Source: Micromonospora echinofusca
Lineage (GTDB): Bacteria; Actinomycetota; Actinomycetes; Mycobacteriales; Micromonosporaceae
DNA length: 64,000 nt
NCBI RefSeq assembly: GCF_900091445.1
Contig: NZ_LT607733.1
Span: forward strand, 1,133,501 to 1,197,500
Direction: 5' to 3'
Within the stretch, counting starts at the first letter, position 1. Each line of letters begins with the position of its first letter. Below the pieces are notes generated by a model, which was given only the letters and a program-made list of their open reading frames with translations, did not search any database and had not been told where the DNA came from. A program made the position numbers and the translations under genes. Shown piece by piece: positions 25,683 through 35,010 of the stretch.

Positions 25683-26336
25683 GTGACGACACCACCAGGG
25701 CTGCGGGAGCGGAAGAAGCAGGCCACGCGCCAGGCGCTACGCGAGGCGGCCCTGCGCCTGGCCGAGGAGCGCGGGCCGGACCAGGTGCGGGTCGAGGACA
25801 TCGCCGAGGCGGCCGGGGTCTCGCCGCGCACCTACAACAACTACTTCGCCAGCCGCGAGCAGGCGATCGTCTCTGCCGTCACCGCTGACCGGGAGGCGCG
25901 CATCGCGGCGGCGGTCGCGGCCCGGCCCGCACGAGTGCGCCTGGCTGACGCCGTCACCGAAGCAGTGGTCGAGCAGTACACGGACACCGGCGAGCGCGAA
26001 CACAAGGCGCTGCTGCTGATCACCACCCAGCCCGCGCTGCGCGACGCGTTCCTCGACACCACCGCCGGCATCGAGCGCCCTCTCACGGCGGTGATCGCCG
26101 AACGCCTGGACCACGCCGAAGCGCACACGGCCCGCGTCCTCGCGGCAAGCGTGGCCGCGGCGGTTCGCATCGCGCTGGAAGGCTGGCTCCGGCCGGCCGG
26201 GAACACAGACGCCGCCGAGAGTCTCGCCGCCGGAGGACTGGTCGTGCCCTCCGGCTCACTGGCCGACCAGCTCCGCACGGCGCTGGCCCCGCTCGCGCCC
26301 GCGTTCGACGCCGCCGAGCGGGACACCCGGCCGTGA
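25683..26336 (+). CDS. TetR-family repressor
   Basis: 217 residues. The N-terminal helix-turn-helix is clear (KKQATRQALREAALRLAEER, then VEDIAEAAGVSPRTYNNYF, then REQAIVSAV). The C-terminal ligand domain is helical, without a recognisable ligand signature. The GTG start is the first after the operator pair. Because the divergent TIM-barrel gene shares the operators, it probably represses that gene and itself. Confidence 0.93.
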   Translation: MTTPPGLRERKKQATRQALREAALRLAEERGPDQVRVEDIAEAAGVSPRTYNNYFASREQAIVSAVTADREARIAAAVAARPARVRLADAVTEAVVEQYTDTGEREHKALLLITTQPALRDAFLDTTAGIERPLTAVIAERLDHAEAHTARVLAASVAAAVRIALEGWLRPAGNTDAAESLAAGGLVVPSGSLADQLRTALAPLAPAFDAAERDTRP

Positions 26337-26450
26337 AGCCGGCCCGACCGGTGCGCACGGCGGCCAGGGAGTCGGTGGGCCGGGTGGTCGTCGCCATGCC
26401 GACAGGTGCCCAGACTCGGGCGTAGGTCTCCCGTCGGGGATAGTGGCGGG

Positions 26451-28541
26451 GTGGCGAGGCTGACCGTGGAGACCGACGACCCGTACCTCTGGCTGGAAGA
26501 CCTCGACGGCGCGGATGCCGCGCGGTGGGTGCGGGACCGCAACGCGGAGACCGTGGCGGCCCTGACCAACGGAGAGGGGTTCGCGGCCCTGCGGGCCGAG
26601 CTCCGGCGGGTGCTCGACGCGGACGACCGCATCCCCTACCCCGGGTGGCGCGGGGACCATCTCTACTACAACCTCTGGACCGACGCGGCGCACCCGCGCG
26701 GCATCTGGCGGCGGACGACGCTCGGCCAGTACCGCCGGGCTGAGCCGGAGTGGGACGTGCTGCTCGACCTGGACGCGCTGGCGGCCGAGGAGGGCGAGAA
26801 CTGGGTCTGGAGCGGGGCGACGGTGCTGCGGCCCGGCTACGGGCGCTGCCTGGTCAGACTCTCCCGGGGCGGGGGCGACGCGGTCGTGGTGCGCGAGTTC
26901 GACCTCGACCGCCGCGTCTTCGTCGAGGACGGCTTCACGCTGCCCGAGGCGAAGAGCGACGTGGGCTGGATCGACGCCGACCACGTCTACGTCGCCACCG
27001 ACTTCGGGCCCGGCTCGCTGACCTCCTCGGGCTATCCGCGGGTGGTCAAGCGGTGGCGGCGGGGCACGCCGCTGGCCGAGGCCGAGATCGTCCACGAGGG
27101 GCACGCCGACGACGTCGCCGTCTGGGCGTCGCACGACCCGACGCCCGGCTTCGAGCGTGACTTCGTGGGCCGCCGGCTGGACTTCTTCCGCTCCGAGCGA
27201 CACCTGCTGACCGCGACGGGCGAGCGGATCCCGATCGCCGTGCCGGAGGACGCCGAGTGGGACGTGCACCGGGAGTGGCTGCTGGTCCGGCCGCGCTCGC
27301 CATGGGCGGTCGGTGGGGCGACCCACCCCGCGGGCGCCCTGTTGGCGACCCGGTTCGACGCGTTCCTCGCCGGCGGGCGGGAGATGACGGTGCTCTTCCG
27401 CCCCGACGACCGGACGGCGCTCAGCGGCCACTTCTGGACCCGAAACCGGCTGATCCTGGCCACCCTCGTCGACGTGCGGAGCCGGCTGGAGGTGCTGACG
27501 CCCGACGGGGAGGGCTGGCGGCGGGAGCCCCTGCCCGGGGTGCCGGAGTTCGACCACAGCGAGGTCGTGGACACCGACCCGGACAACGACGACGCCTACC
27601 TGCTCGCCTCGGAGGGGTTCCTCCAGCCGGCGACGCTGCGCCTCGGGCAGGTCGGCGGCGCGGTCGAGACGCTCAGGCGGGCCCCGGCGTCCTTCGACGC
27701 GGACGGCCTGGCGGTACGGCAGTTCTTCGCCGCCTCGGCCGACGGCACGCGGGTGCCGTACTTCGTGGTGGGGGACCCGGACGCGCCCGCCGCTCCGACG
27801 CTGCTCACCGGCTACGGCGGGTTCGAGATTCCCCTGACCCCGCACTACAGCGGGGTCATCGGGCGGGGCTGGCTGGCCCGGGGCGGCACCTACGTGGTGG
27901 CGAACATCCGGGGCGGCGGGGAGTACGGCCCCGGGTGGCACCGGGCCGTGCTGCGGGAGAACCGGCCCCGGGCGTACGAGGACTTCGCGGCGGTGGCGGC
28001 CGACCTGGTGACGCGGGGCATCACCACGCCGGAACTGCTCGGCGTCGAGGGCGGCAGCAACGGCGGGCTCCTGACGGGGGTGATGCTGACCCGACACCCG
28101 ACGCTCTTCGGGGCGGTCGTCGCGCACGTGCCGGTGCTGGACATGCGGCGCTACCACCGGATGCTGGCCGGTGCCTCGTGGATGGCCGAGTACGGCGACC
28201 CGGACGTGCCGGCCGACTGGGAGTTCCTGCGCGGATACTCGCCGTACCACAACGTCGACGGCGACCGGGCGTACCCGCCGGTCCTGCTCGTCACCTCGAC
28301 CCGCGACGACCGGGTGCACCCGGGGCACGCCCGCAAGATGGCGGCCCGGCTGCGCGAGCACGGGCACGACGTGTCCTACTACGAGAATGTCGAGGGCGGG
28401 CACGGCGCGGCGGCGAACAACGAGCAGCGCGCCTTCGTCTGGGCGCTGACGCTGGAGTTCCTGTGGCGAAAGCTGGCCGGACGGCCACACCAGCCCTTGC
28501 CGCGCCAGGTTTCCCCGGTCGACGCGTTGTCCGGTCCGTGA
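26451..28541 (+). CDS. Prolyl oligopeptidase (S9 family serine peptidase)
   Basis: 696 residues, full length. An N-terminal part and a seven-bladed propeller (to about residue 440) cover the peptidase domain. Catalytic Ser536 is in GGSNGG, Asp619 or 620 in TSTRDDRVHPGH, His651 in EGGHGA. Additional S9A signs are LTGYGGFEIPLTPHYS and YVVANIRGGGEYGPGWHRA. No signal peptide, so it cleaves peptides in the cytoplasm. GTG start at 26451 chosen because DPYLWLEDL must be near the N-terminus. Confidence 0.95.
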   Translation: MARLTVETDDPYLWLEDLDGADAARWVRDRNAETVAALTNGEGFAALRAELRRVLDADDRIPYPGWRGDHLYYNLWTDAAHPRGIWRRTTLGQYRRAEPEWDVLLDLDALAAEEGENWVWSGATVLRPGYGRCLVRLSRGGGDAVVVREFDLDRRVFVEDGFTLPEAKSDVGWIDADHVYVATDFGPGSLTSSGYPRVVKRWRRGTPLAEAEIVHEGHADDVAVWASHDPTPGFERDFVGRRLDFFRSERHLLTATGERIPIAVPEDAEWDVHREWLLVRPRSPWAVGGATHPAGALLATRFDAFLAGGREMTVLFRPDDRTALSGHFWTRNRLILATLVDVRSRLEVLTPDGEGWRREPLPGVPEFDHSEVVDTDPDNDDAYLLASEGFLQPATLRLGQVGGAVETLRRAPASFDADGLAVRQFFAASADGTRVPYFVVGDPDAPAAPTLLTGYGGFEIPLTPHYSGVIGRGWLARGGTYVVANIRGGGEYGPGWHRAVLRENRPRAYEDFAAVAADLVTRGITTPELLGVEGGSNGGLLTGVMLTRHPTLFGAVVAHVPVLDMRRYHRMLAGASWMAEYGDPDVPADWEFLRGYSPYHNVDGDRAYPPVLLVTSTRDDRVHPGHARKMAARLREHGHDVSYYENVEGGHGAAANNEQRAFVWALTLEFLWRKLAGRPHQPLPRQVSPVDALSGP

Positions 28542-28617
28542 CGCTGAGGGCTTCCGGTCGGCTCTCCACCCCTGCGCCCACGCCGCCAACCCCTCGGCCT
28601 CCGTGTCCGCACCGACG

Positions 28618-28646
28618 TTGACGACTCCCCGATGGACGTATACCTA
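28618..28646 (+). promoter_or_regulatory. Likely promoter for the secreted protein at 28716
   Basis: TTGACG (28618-28623) is followed after 15-17 bases by the AT-rich TATACCTA (28639-28646), unusually low GC for this window and about 70 bases upstream of the start. Hexamer spacing fits a vegetative sigma factor. Confidence 0.5.
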
Positions 28647-28715
28647 TGTAGTTATCGTCGTCAATCTCTTGGTCGCCGCCACGAGCCGATGGCCGGGAGA
28701 CGCAGAGGAGTCCAT

Positions 28716-29843
28716 GTGAACCGACGTACCTTCCGCCGTGCCGTCCTGTCCCTCGGCATCGCGACCACCACCCTGGTCGCGGCGGTCGCCACCCCGGCAT
28801 ACGCCCGGCCCGACCACCTCGCACCGACACCGGCGGTCGCCAGCCCGGTGTTCGCCATCACCGACGGCGTGGCCCGTCAGGTGGCGGTCACCGACCGGTC
28901 CGAGCTGAGCCGGTTGGGCGTCGCCGCCGCGAGTGGCCCGGTCGACCTGCTCGCCGCCGGCGTAGACGCCCGCCTCGCCGGCGACCTGCGCGCCGCCAAC
29001 CAGCGGCTGCTGGTCGCCAAGGGCCTGCCGGGCGGCACCGGCTCGCTGCTGCGGTTGCGGCTGGCCCACCCGGACATGCGCGCGGCGCTGGCCCGAGGCG
29101 AGGCGCCGCTGGTGGCCGCCACGCCGCCGGACGACTCGGCGGCGAGCGTGCACGCGTACGACCGCTCCGGTGCCACGGTGGTGCTGGACGCCGCGCGGGT
29201 GCCGCAGCGGCCGGTGCTCGTGGTCGACGTGGACACCGAGCGGGCCCTCACGGCGGGACTGGCGCTGATGCGCCAGGAGCTGGGCGCGCGGGGCATCGAC
29301 CGGGCGGCTCCGGCGCGACCCACTACCCGCGCCTCCGGGGTGAGCGCCTCGGCCGGCTACTGGGCCACCAAGGTCAACGCCGTGCGGCTGAGCGACGACG
29401 AGGAGCCCTGGATCAAGGGGGACGCCGAGATCTACAACCTGGTGGCCGGGTTCGGGCTGGACGGCAAGGTCAAGGTCGACCTCGTGCAGATGCCGTACCT
29501 GGACCACGACGGCACCACCTACTACCCGAACCAGCTGCTGGTGCACTTCTCGTCGTACAAGTACAACCTGGCCGACGTGGTCATGATGGAGGACGACGGG
29601 GACACCAACTACTCGTCCCTGGTCAAGGCGATCGCGGGCGCCCTGCTGGTGATCGTGGACGGTGGCGCGTACACCCCGCTGGTCAACGCGATCCTGGACG
29701 CCATCCCCACCTCCTGGTACACCGACGACCCGGACTTCGTGGACGCCTGGTACACCCTGAGCACCGCCAGCAGCGGCCGGAAGCACGGCGCGGGCGCCAA
29801 CGGCTGGATGGACGTCGCCCCGTACTGGGTCGAGCAGTTCTGA
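28716..29843 (+). CDS. Secreted protein, DUF3103-like, unknown function
   Basis: 375 residues. GTG start with GAGGAG eight bases upstream. The N-terminus (RRTFRRAVLSLGIATTTLVAAVATPAYA) is a signal peptide with twin Arg, so Tat export is possible. The mature protein has WATKVNAVRLSDDEEPWIKGDAEIYNLVAG, LVQMPYLDHDGTTYYPN, and VVMMEDDGDTNYSSLVK. The Asp-rich DDDGDTNY stretch looks metal-binding. The family guess rests on overall pattern only. Confidence 0.68.
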   Translation: MNRRTFRRAVLSLGIATTTLVAAVATPAYARPDHLAPTPAVASPVFAITDGVARQVAVTDRSELSRLGVAAASGPVDLLAAGVDARLAGDLRAANQRLLVAKGLPGGTGSLLRLRLAHPDMRAALARGEAPLVAATPPDDSAASVHAYDRSGATVVLDAARVPQRPVLVVDVDTERALTAGLALMRQELGARGIDRAAPARPTTRASGVSASAGYWATKVNAVRLSDDEEPWIKGDAEIYNLVAGFGLDGKVKVDLVQMPYLDHDGTTYYPNQLLVHFSSYKYNLADVVMMEDDGDTNYSSLVKAIAGALLVIVDGGAYTPLVNAILDAIPTSWYTDDPDFVDAWYTLSTASSGRKHGAGANGWMDVAPYWVEQF

Positions 29844-29873
29844 TCGGCCAGCCCGCGCGACGGGCAGCGGAAA

Positions 29874-29911
29874 CCCTGTGCGGGTGCGCCGATGGGGACA
29901 CCCGCACAGGG
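29874..29911. terminator. Bidirectional hairpin terminator
   Basis: CCCTGTGCGGGTG and its exact complement form a 13-bp stem with a 12-base loop, between two convergent secreted-protein genes. Confidence 0.8.
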
Positions 29912-29923
29912 GCCGCCAACCGG

Positions 29924-30745
29924 TCAGACGCCCGGGGGCGTCGGACCGGGGAAGTTGCGCTGCGGGCAGGTGTAGGGGCGGGCGGGGTCGTAACGGTGCA
30001 GGGCGACCGCCGTTCCGCCCGGCGGGGTGGTGGTCACCGGTGCGGCGTCCGCGACCATCAGCAGGCCGTGGACGCCGCTGTGGTTCGCGCGGTAGAGCGT
30101 GCAGCCCTGGGCGGTGCGCACCACCCCGGCCGTGGCGTGCTGATGCCGGGTGCGCAGCCGGGTCGTGCTGTCGTACGGGTTGCTCTCCAGCAGGAAGAAC
30201 AGCGTGTCGGGGGCGGTGTCGACCCAGAACGCCTCGCCGGCCTTGAGGTGGATGTCCGAGACGCTGACCACCTGGGTGCTGCCCAGCGCGGCGAAGGCCA
30301 GATCCGGGTCGGACGGGCCGGTCACCCCGTCGTTGGCCGGGTACGGCAGCGTCGTCGTGGTGTGGGACTGCCGCCACTGGGTGTGCGCGACGGCGGGTCC
30401 GTAGCTCGTGCTGGTGCGGGCCTCGTACGACGCCAGGGGCGACAGGTGCGAGTTGACGGCGACGAACTCCGACCGGTTGAAGCCGTAGCCGTAACTGGAG
30501 GTGAGCCATCCACCCCACTGGTCGAAGAGGCTGATGTTGTAGTTCGAGGTCGAGTGGACGGCCGCTGCCGCCCAGGCGGGCCGGTCGGCGGTGACGAGAT
30601 GGTCGGTGCCGGTGGTGGACTGGAGCACGACGCCGTCGTCGAGGACGACTGCGGCGACGGCCGCCTGTGGCATGAGCGTGATCATGGCCGTGGCGGCGGC
30701 TGCGGTCACGCCGAGGCATCGGAGAAAGCGGGACGGGTGACGCAC
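29924..30745 (-). CDS. Secreted protein of unknown function
   Basis: 273 residues. A signal peptide (CLGVTAAAATAMITLMPQAAVA) leads to a mature part rich in aromatic residues and Thr (SLFDQWGGWLTSSYGYGFNRSEF, TQWRQSHTTTTLPYP). Two Cys lie near the end (TAQGCTLYRAN; YTCPQRNFPGP). No catalytic motif or family recognised. It shares a terminator with the convergent secreted-protein gene. Confidence 0.7.
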   Translation of the reverse strand: MRHPSRFLRCLGVTAAAATAMITLMPQAAVAAVVLDDGVVLQSTTGTDHLVTADRPAWAAAAVHSTSNYNISLFDQWGGWLTSSYGYGFNRSEFVAVNSHLSPLASYEARTSTSYGPAVAHTQWRQSHTTTTLPYPANDGVTGPSDPDLAFAALGSTQVVSVSDIHLKAGEAFWVDTAPDTLFFLLESNPYDSTTRLRTRHQHATAGVVRTAQGCTLYRANHSGVHGLLMVADAAPVTTTPPGGTAVALHRYDPARPYTCPQRNFPGPTPPGV

Positions 30746-30827
30746 GGTGCCTCCTGGGTGACGGGGCGTCCCAGTCTGGCCCGTCGGCGCAAGGCCGGCC
30801 CGTGTCCGTCGTCCGGTTCGCGGTCGG

Positions 30828-31739
30828 TCAGGCGGTCGGGGGCGGGGCGGGCAGCTCGTCGACCACGACCACCTCGGTGCCGGGGCGTACCTCGGCCAGC
30901 AACTCCCGCTGCCCGCTCTTCGTGAGCCGGATGCAGCCGTTGGTGGTCTTCTTGCCCAACTCGCCGTCGTGGTACCAGCTGTGGATGCCGATGTGCGCCC
31001 CGCGCAGGCCCGCCGGCACGGAGTCCGGGTCGTCGGGCACGGAGCCGAGGGCGAAGATGTCGACGCCCCCGTACACGCTCTGCGGCGGCGGCGTGCGGCC
31101 CAGGACGAAGGTCCGGCCCAGCGGCGTCTCCTGGCCGCGCTGGCCGAGGCTGACCTCCCAGCTGCGTACGGCCCGGCCGGCGCGGTACCAGGTGAGGCGG
31201 TACGCCTTGCGTTCGATCACGATCTGGTCGCGCAGCGCCACGGTGGTGTGGCCGCCGGGCGGCAGCCAGGCGAGCGTGCGGTTGGCCGAGGGGAGCAGCA
31301 CCGCCACCCAGCCGGCCCGCCGCTGGGCGATCGGCATGGTCAGTTCGACGCCGCTGATGGTGGGGTCGAGGAAGGCCAGCGGCCGGCCGCCGGGGGCGGT
31401 GTAGGCGGCGATGCGGCGGGTCGGATGCAGGCCCGCGGTCAGCGGCGTGGTGTCCAGGGTGTCCGGGTCGGCCGGGAAGCCGGTGGGCGCGGGGCCGTAG
31501 TCGACCACCGGCAGGTCGTCCGGCGCGGGCGCGGCGACGGGCACCCGCTCGGGCGTCGGCGCCGCGCTGGTCGGGGCCGCGCGGGTCGGGGACGCGGGTG
31601 GCCCGGCGACCGGCGGCGCGGTGGGCGCGGCCCCGGGGGTCAGCGCCCAGCCCGTTGCCCCGGCCGCCAGCAGGAGCAGGGGTACGCCGACTGCGGCCAG
31701 CGCCCGGACATGTCGCCGGTTCATTCGGTCAAAACGCAC
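30828..31739 (-). CDS. L,D-transpeptidase (YkuD) with N-terminal anchor
   Basis: 303 residues. A membrane anchor (AAVGVPLLLLAAGATGWAL) and a Pro/Ala/Thr linker precede an unassigned beta domain. The catalytic YkuD domain has HIGIHSWYHDG..TTNGCIRL, with the His and the catalytic Cys in the S/T-x-G-C pattern. It makes 3-3 cross-links in peptidoglycan outside the membrane. Start is unsure: GTG at 31739 or ATG at 31724; neither has a good ribosome site and the mRNA may be nearly leaderless. Confidence 0.9.
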   Translation of the reverse strand: MRFDRMNRRHVRALAAVGVPLLLLAAGATGWALTPGAAPTAPPVAGPPASPTRAAPTSAAPTPERVPVAAPAPDDLPVVDYGPAPTGFPADPDTLDTTPLTAGLHPTRRIAAYTAPGGRPLAFLDPTISGVELTMPIAQRRAGWVAVLLPSANRTLAWLPPGGHTTVALRDQIVIERKAYRLTWYRAGRAVRSWEVSLGQRGQETPLGRTFVLGRTPPPQSVYGGVDIFALGSVPDDPDSVPAGLRGAHIGIHSWYHDGELGKKTTNGCIRLTKSGQRELLAEVRPGTEVVVVDELPAPPPTA

Positions 31740-31770
31740 AAACTAACTGTAACGGGTGTAGAACGGCGAA

Positions 31771-31806
31771 ACCCCGTCCCGGCCGGAATGTCGGCCGGGA
31801 CGGGGT
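31771..31806 (-). terminator. Terminator of the alpha-amylase gene
   Basis: A 15-bp perfect stem (ACCCCGTCCCGGCCG and its complement) with loop GAATGT, 17 bases beyond the amylase stop. It separates that gene from the L,D-transpeptidase start. Confidence 0.85.
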
Positions 31807-31823
31807 CGTGACGGTCGGGACGC

Positions 31824-33272
31824 TCAGCTCAGCCGGGCGCCCACGTGGATGGCGATCGCGTCGTGGGCCGGCACGTTCGCGGCGAACCAGCCGCCGCCGT
31901 CCACGGTGATCACCGGCCCGCTGCACGTGCCGTTGCTGAAGGTGCCGTGGATGACGTCGCAGTAACGGCCGGCCGGCAGCCCGCTCTGGTACGACCGACC
32001 GTTCACCGCGGCGTCCTCGTCGTTGATCGTGACGAAGCCCTTGCCGGCCCGGCCGAAGGCGATGTGGTTGTTGCCGTTGTCGTACCAGTTGACGACGCCG
32101 GCGCCCTCGGTGGCGTTGCGGAAGCCGACCATGTTGGCGATGACCGGCCAGCGGTGCTCGCACTCCCAGCCGGAGTAGCAGGTGGCGTTGAGGGTCCGCC
32201 CGGAGCTGTCCGAGGGCGGGCCCTGGTCGCGCTGGCTGTAGGTGTAGCTCGACATGACCGTCGGGGAGCCGTACGGCCAGGCGAGCATGAACGCGTTGGC
32301 CAGCGCGTAGTTGCCCCGGTCGCGGTAGGTCAGCACCCCGCCGACGTCGCGCTGGGTGTCGTGGTTGTCCACGAAGACGGCCGCCGAGGCGCTGGGCAGG
32401 TGCCCCCAGCCCTCGCCGAAGTTGCGCAGGTAGGCGAGCTTCTCGGAGCGGAAGACCCGGGCCAGGTCCTTGCCGTAGCGGAACTCGTGCACGTCGCCGT
32501 TGCCGGTGTACTCGCCCGGCTGGATCGGCTCACCGGCGCCGTGGATCACCTCCTGCACCATGTACGCCGAGCGCGACAGCTTGCCCTTGATGGCGGCGAT
32601 GTCGGCGGCCGGCATGTGCTTGCTGGCGTCCATCCGGAAGCCGTCGACGCCGAGCGAGAGCAGGTCGTTGAGGTAGCCGGCGATCCTCGTGCGGACGTAG
32701 TCCGACTCGGTCTTCAGGTCGGCGAGGTTGACCAGCTCGCAGTTCTGCACCTCCCACCGGTCGTTGTAGTTGGCGATGTCGTCGCCGCCGTTGCGGCCGC
32801 AGTGGTGGAAGTCCTGCGTCTGGTAGATCCCGGGGTAGTCGTAGTGCCCGTACGACGAGCCGGCCCAGCCGGTGCCGCCGTTGTCCTGCCCCGACATGTG
32901 GTTGACGACCGCGTCGACGACCACCTTCACGCCGGCCGCGTGACACGTGTCGACCATGGACTTGAACTGGGCGCGGGTGCCCTTGCGGGATTCGATGCGG
33001 TAGCTGACGGGCTGGTAGGCCAGCCACCACTGCGAGCCCCGGACGTGTTCCTGGGGCGGCGAGACCTGCACCCACCCGTAGCCCTTCGGGCCGAGGGTGG
33101 TGCGGCACTCGTTCGCCACCGAGGACCAGTTCCACTCGAAGAGGTTGGCGATGACCTTCTTGCCGCCTGCCGGGGCCGCTGCGACCGGGGGCGCCGTCGC
33201 GGCGGTGGGGACGATCAGGCCGGCGATCACGCCGAGGGCGACGATCGCCGACAACCGTCGACGTCTCTGCAT
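31824..33272 (-). CDS. Secreted alpha-amylase (GH13)
   Basis: 482 residues. A signal peptide ([21 protein letters not shown]) is followed by a GH13 barrel: [18 protein letters not shown] (nucleophile Asp), MVQEVIHG (acid Glu) and FVDNHDTQR (third Asp). The C-terminal beta domain includes [11 protein letters not shown] and RYCDVIHG. This is the animal-type amylase group found in actinobacteria. ATG with GGAG upstream. Its promoter contains TTGCAA-type repeats, so maltose/starch control is likely. Confidence 0.96.
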   Translation of the reverse strand: MQRRRRLSAIVALGVIAGLIVPTAATAPPVAAAPAGGKKVIANLFEWNWSSVANECRTTLGPKGYGWVQVSPPQEHVRGSQWWLAYQPVSYRIESRKGTRAQFKSMVDTCHAAGVKVVVDAVVNHMSGQDNGGTGWAGSSYGHYDYPGIYQTQDFHHCGRNGGDDIANYNDRWEVQNCELVNLADLKTESDYVRTRIAGYLNDLLSLGVDGFRMDASKHMPAADIAAIKGKLSRSAYMVQEVIHGAGEPIQPGEYTGNGDVHEFRYGKDLARVFRSEKLAYLRNFGEGWGHLPSASAAVFVDNHDTQRDVGGVLTYRDRGNYALANAFMLAWPYGSPTVMSSYTYSQRDQGPPSDSSGRTLNATCYSGWECEHRWPVIANMVGFRNATEGAGVVNWYDNGNNHIAFGRAGKGFVTINDEDAAVNGRSYQSGLPAGRYCDVIHGTFSNGTCSGPVITVDGGGWFAANVPAHDAIAIHVGARLS

Positions 33273-33344
33273 GGGAGGACTCCTGAAGGGGGTGTGGGGG
33301 GCGGGGTGTGGCGAGGCCGGGGGAGGGCCCGACCATGCCGGGGT

Positions 33345-33402
33345 CTTGCAGTATGGATTGAAAATTTCCGAAAGGTTACAAGCGCATTGCAAGATCTGTC
33401 AA
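33345..33402 (-). promoter_or_regulatory. Amylase promoter with TTGCAA-type operator repeats
   Basis: On the minus strand TTGACA (33402-33397) and TAACCT (33378-33373) are separated by 18 bases. The spacer holds TTGCAA-x5-TTGTAA-like direct repeats and CTGCAAG recurs at 33351-33345. Streptomyces amylase genes controlled by a MalR/Reg1 LacI-type repressor use similar TGCAAG repeats. The region is AT-rich relative to its surroundings. Confidence 0.68.
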
Positions 33403-33585
33403 TGCATGGGCATGTGTGGATGTCTCGGCGGGGTGGCCGAGGGCGTCCGGGCCGCCCACGTCCGGCGGTTCGGCGCCGGTGCGAGGAATTTCCGCGCGGC
33501 GGTGATCCGCCCGCCCCGCCGGTCCGTACTCGATGGCGAACAGGGTCGGCCGGTGGTGCGCCGCCGCGAGACGATCGAGGAGCAG
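33403..33585. other. Divergent region between the amylase promoter and the redox pair
   Basis: Nothing but a possible promoter for the rightward membrane gene; GAGGAG precedes that gene's ATG. No gene recognised. Confidence 0.5.
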
Positions 33586-35010
33586 ATGGCCCGGGGACAA
33601 CGGAACCAGAAGCCGCCCACAGTCCGGACCACCAGCACCAGCCGGGGGGCCCGCAGCCGGTCCCGGTCCGCGGTGGCCCTGCTGACCGCGTCCGCGCTCG
33701 CCGCGCTGTGGGCCGCCACCATGCTGACCGGCGCCGGCTCGACGGCGTACGCGTACGGCTTCTTCTTCACGGAGTTCTTCGCGGGCGTCGTCGCCCTGGT
33801 GGCGCTGAGCCTCACCGTGATGATGGGGCTGCTCGCCACCGACCGGCTGGTGCTGCTGATCCGCCACCGGGTGCTGCTCCAGTCCGCGCACCGGGCCACC
33901 GGCATCCTCGGCGTCGCCGGGCTGGTCTTCCACGTGCTCACGAAGATCGCCACCGGCCGCGCGGCGAGCACCGACGCGGTGGTTCCCTTCGTCGGCGGGC
34001 GGGGTCTCTACGTCGGCCTCGGCACGGTGGCCGCGCTGCTGATGGTGAGCGTGCTCTGGACCGGGATCGTCCGGGCCCGCTTCGCCGGGGTCGGTCCGAA
34101 GTGGCTCTGGCGCACGCTGCACTCCGCCGCGTACCTCTCCTGGCCGTTCGCCATCGTGCACGGCCTCAACGCCGGGCGGCCCGCGAAGCCCTGGGTGCTG
34201 CTGAGCTACCTCGCCTGCGTGCTGCTGGTCGGACTGGCGCTGCTGGTGCGCCTCTCCGTCAGCCTCGGCCGGCGCCGCCGCGAGCAGCACCAGGCCGCCG
34301 CGATGAACCAGGCCCTGGCCGGCCGGCCGGCGGAGGACGCCCCAGGCCGGTCGCTGCTGCGGGGCCTGACCCGACGCGCCGACCGGGCGGCGAAGCCGGA
34401 CGGGCGCGCGGTCGCCTGGGCCGGCGCCACGGTCACCGGCTCCTGGCCCGCCCCCGTCGCGCGGCGCCGCGACCCCGATCGGTTCACGGTGCCGGTCGTG
34501 CCCGAGCCCGGCACGCTCCGCGACCCGGCCCGCCCCCGCCGTCGCGAGGAGACCGTCCCGGTCGGACGGCGCCGGGAGGAGACCCCCGCCCCGGCCGGTC
34601 GCCGGTACGCCGAGGAACCCGCGCCCACCGGACGTCGCCGACGCGGGCAGGAGCCCGAGGAGCCCTGGGACAGCCCCCGGCGCTGGCAGTCCGGCGACCC
34701 GGTCCCGGCGGAGCCGGTCTCGGCCGGGCCGGTCTCCTCCGCCTCGGTCTCGACGGCGCCGCGCAGCGGCGGCGGGCGGCACAGCGCCGAGGACGACCTG
34801 GACCTCGAACCGGACTACTGGCGGCCCCCGGTCCGGTACGTCCCCGAGGAGGTCCCGCTGCCGGCCGACGACACCCCCACCCTGGTCGACCTCGCCTCCC
34901 GGCGGGCGCGCCGGGCAGCCGGCGAGAGCCGGTCGGCGCGCCGCCGCCGGGTCAACGCCGACGCGGTCGACGGGGCGTACTGGGCGGGGCTGCGGGGCGA
35001 GGCGAAGTGA
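33586..35010 (+). CDS. Cytochrome b-like/ferric-reductase-type membrane protein with long charged C-terminal tail
   Basis: 474 residues. Residues 25-230 hold about six membrane segments with His pairs suited to heme (LIRHRVLLQSAHRATGILGVAG; VFHVLTKIA; LWRTLHSAAYLSWPFAIVHGLN). The remaining 240 residues are a hydrophilic Arg/Pro/Glu-rich tail without a domain. GAGGAG precedes the ATG. The stop overlaps the NuoF-like start (GTGA), so both proteins are probably a membrane redox pair that passes electrons between NAD(P)H and heme. Confidence 0.78.
   Translation: MARGQRNQKPPTVRTTSTSRGARSRSRSAVALLTASALAALWAATMLTGAGSTAYAYGFFFTEFFAGVVALVALSLTVMMGLLATDRLVLLIRHRVLLQSAHRATGILGVAGLVFHVLTKIATGRAASTDAVVPFVGGRGLYVGLGTVAALLMVSVLWTGIVRARFAGVGPKWLWRTLHSAAYLSWPFAIVHGLNAGRPAKPWVLLSYLACVLLVGLALLVRLSVSLGRRRREQHQAAAMNQALAGRPAEDAPGRSLLRGLTRRADRAAKPDGRAVAWAGATVTGSWPAPVARRRDPDRFTVPVVPEPGTLRDPARPRRREETVPVGRRREETPAPAGRRYAEEPAPTGRRRRGQEPEEPWDSPRRWQSGDPVPAEPVSAGPVSSASVSTAPRSGGGRHSAEDDLDLEPDYWRPPVRYVPEEVPLPADDTPTLVDLASRRARRAAGESRSARRRRVNADAVDGAYWAGLRGEAK

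Noticed and set aside
31845..35006. Upstream part of a 1542-codon plus-strand frame
   Set aside because: Antisense to the amylase and out of frame with the membrane gene; only the part from 35007 is real.
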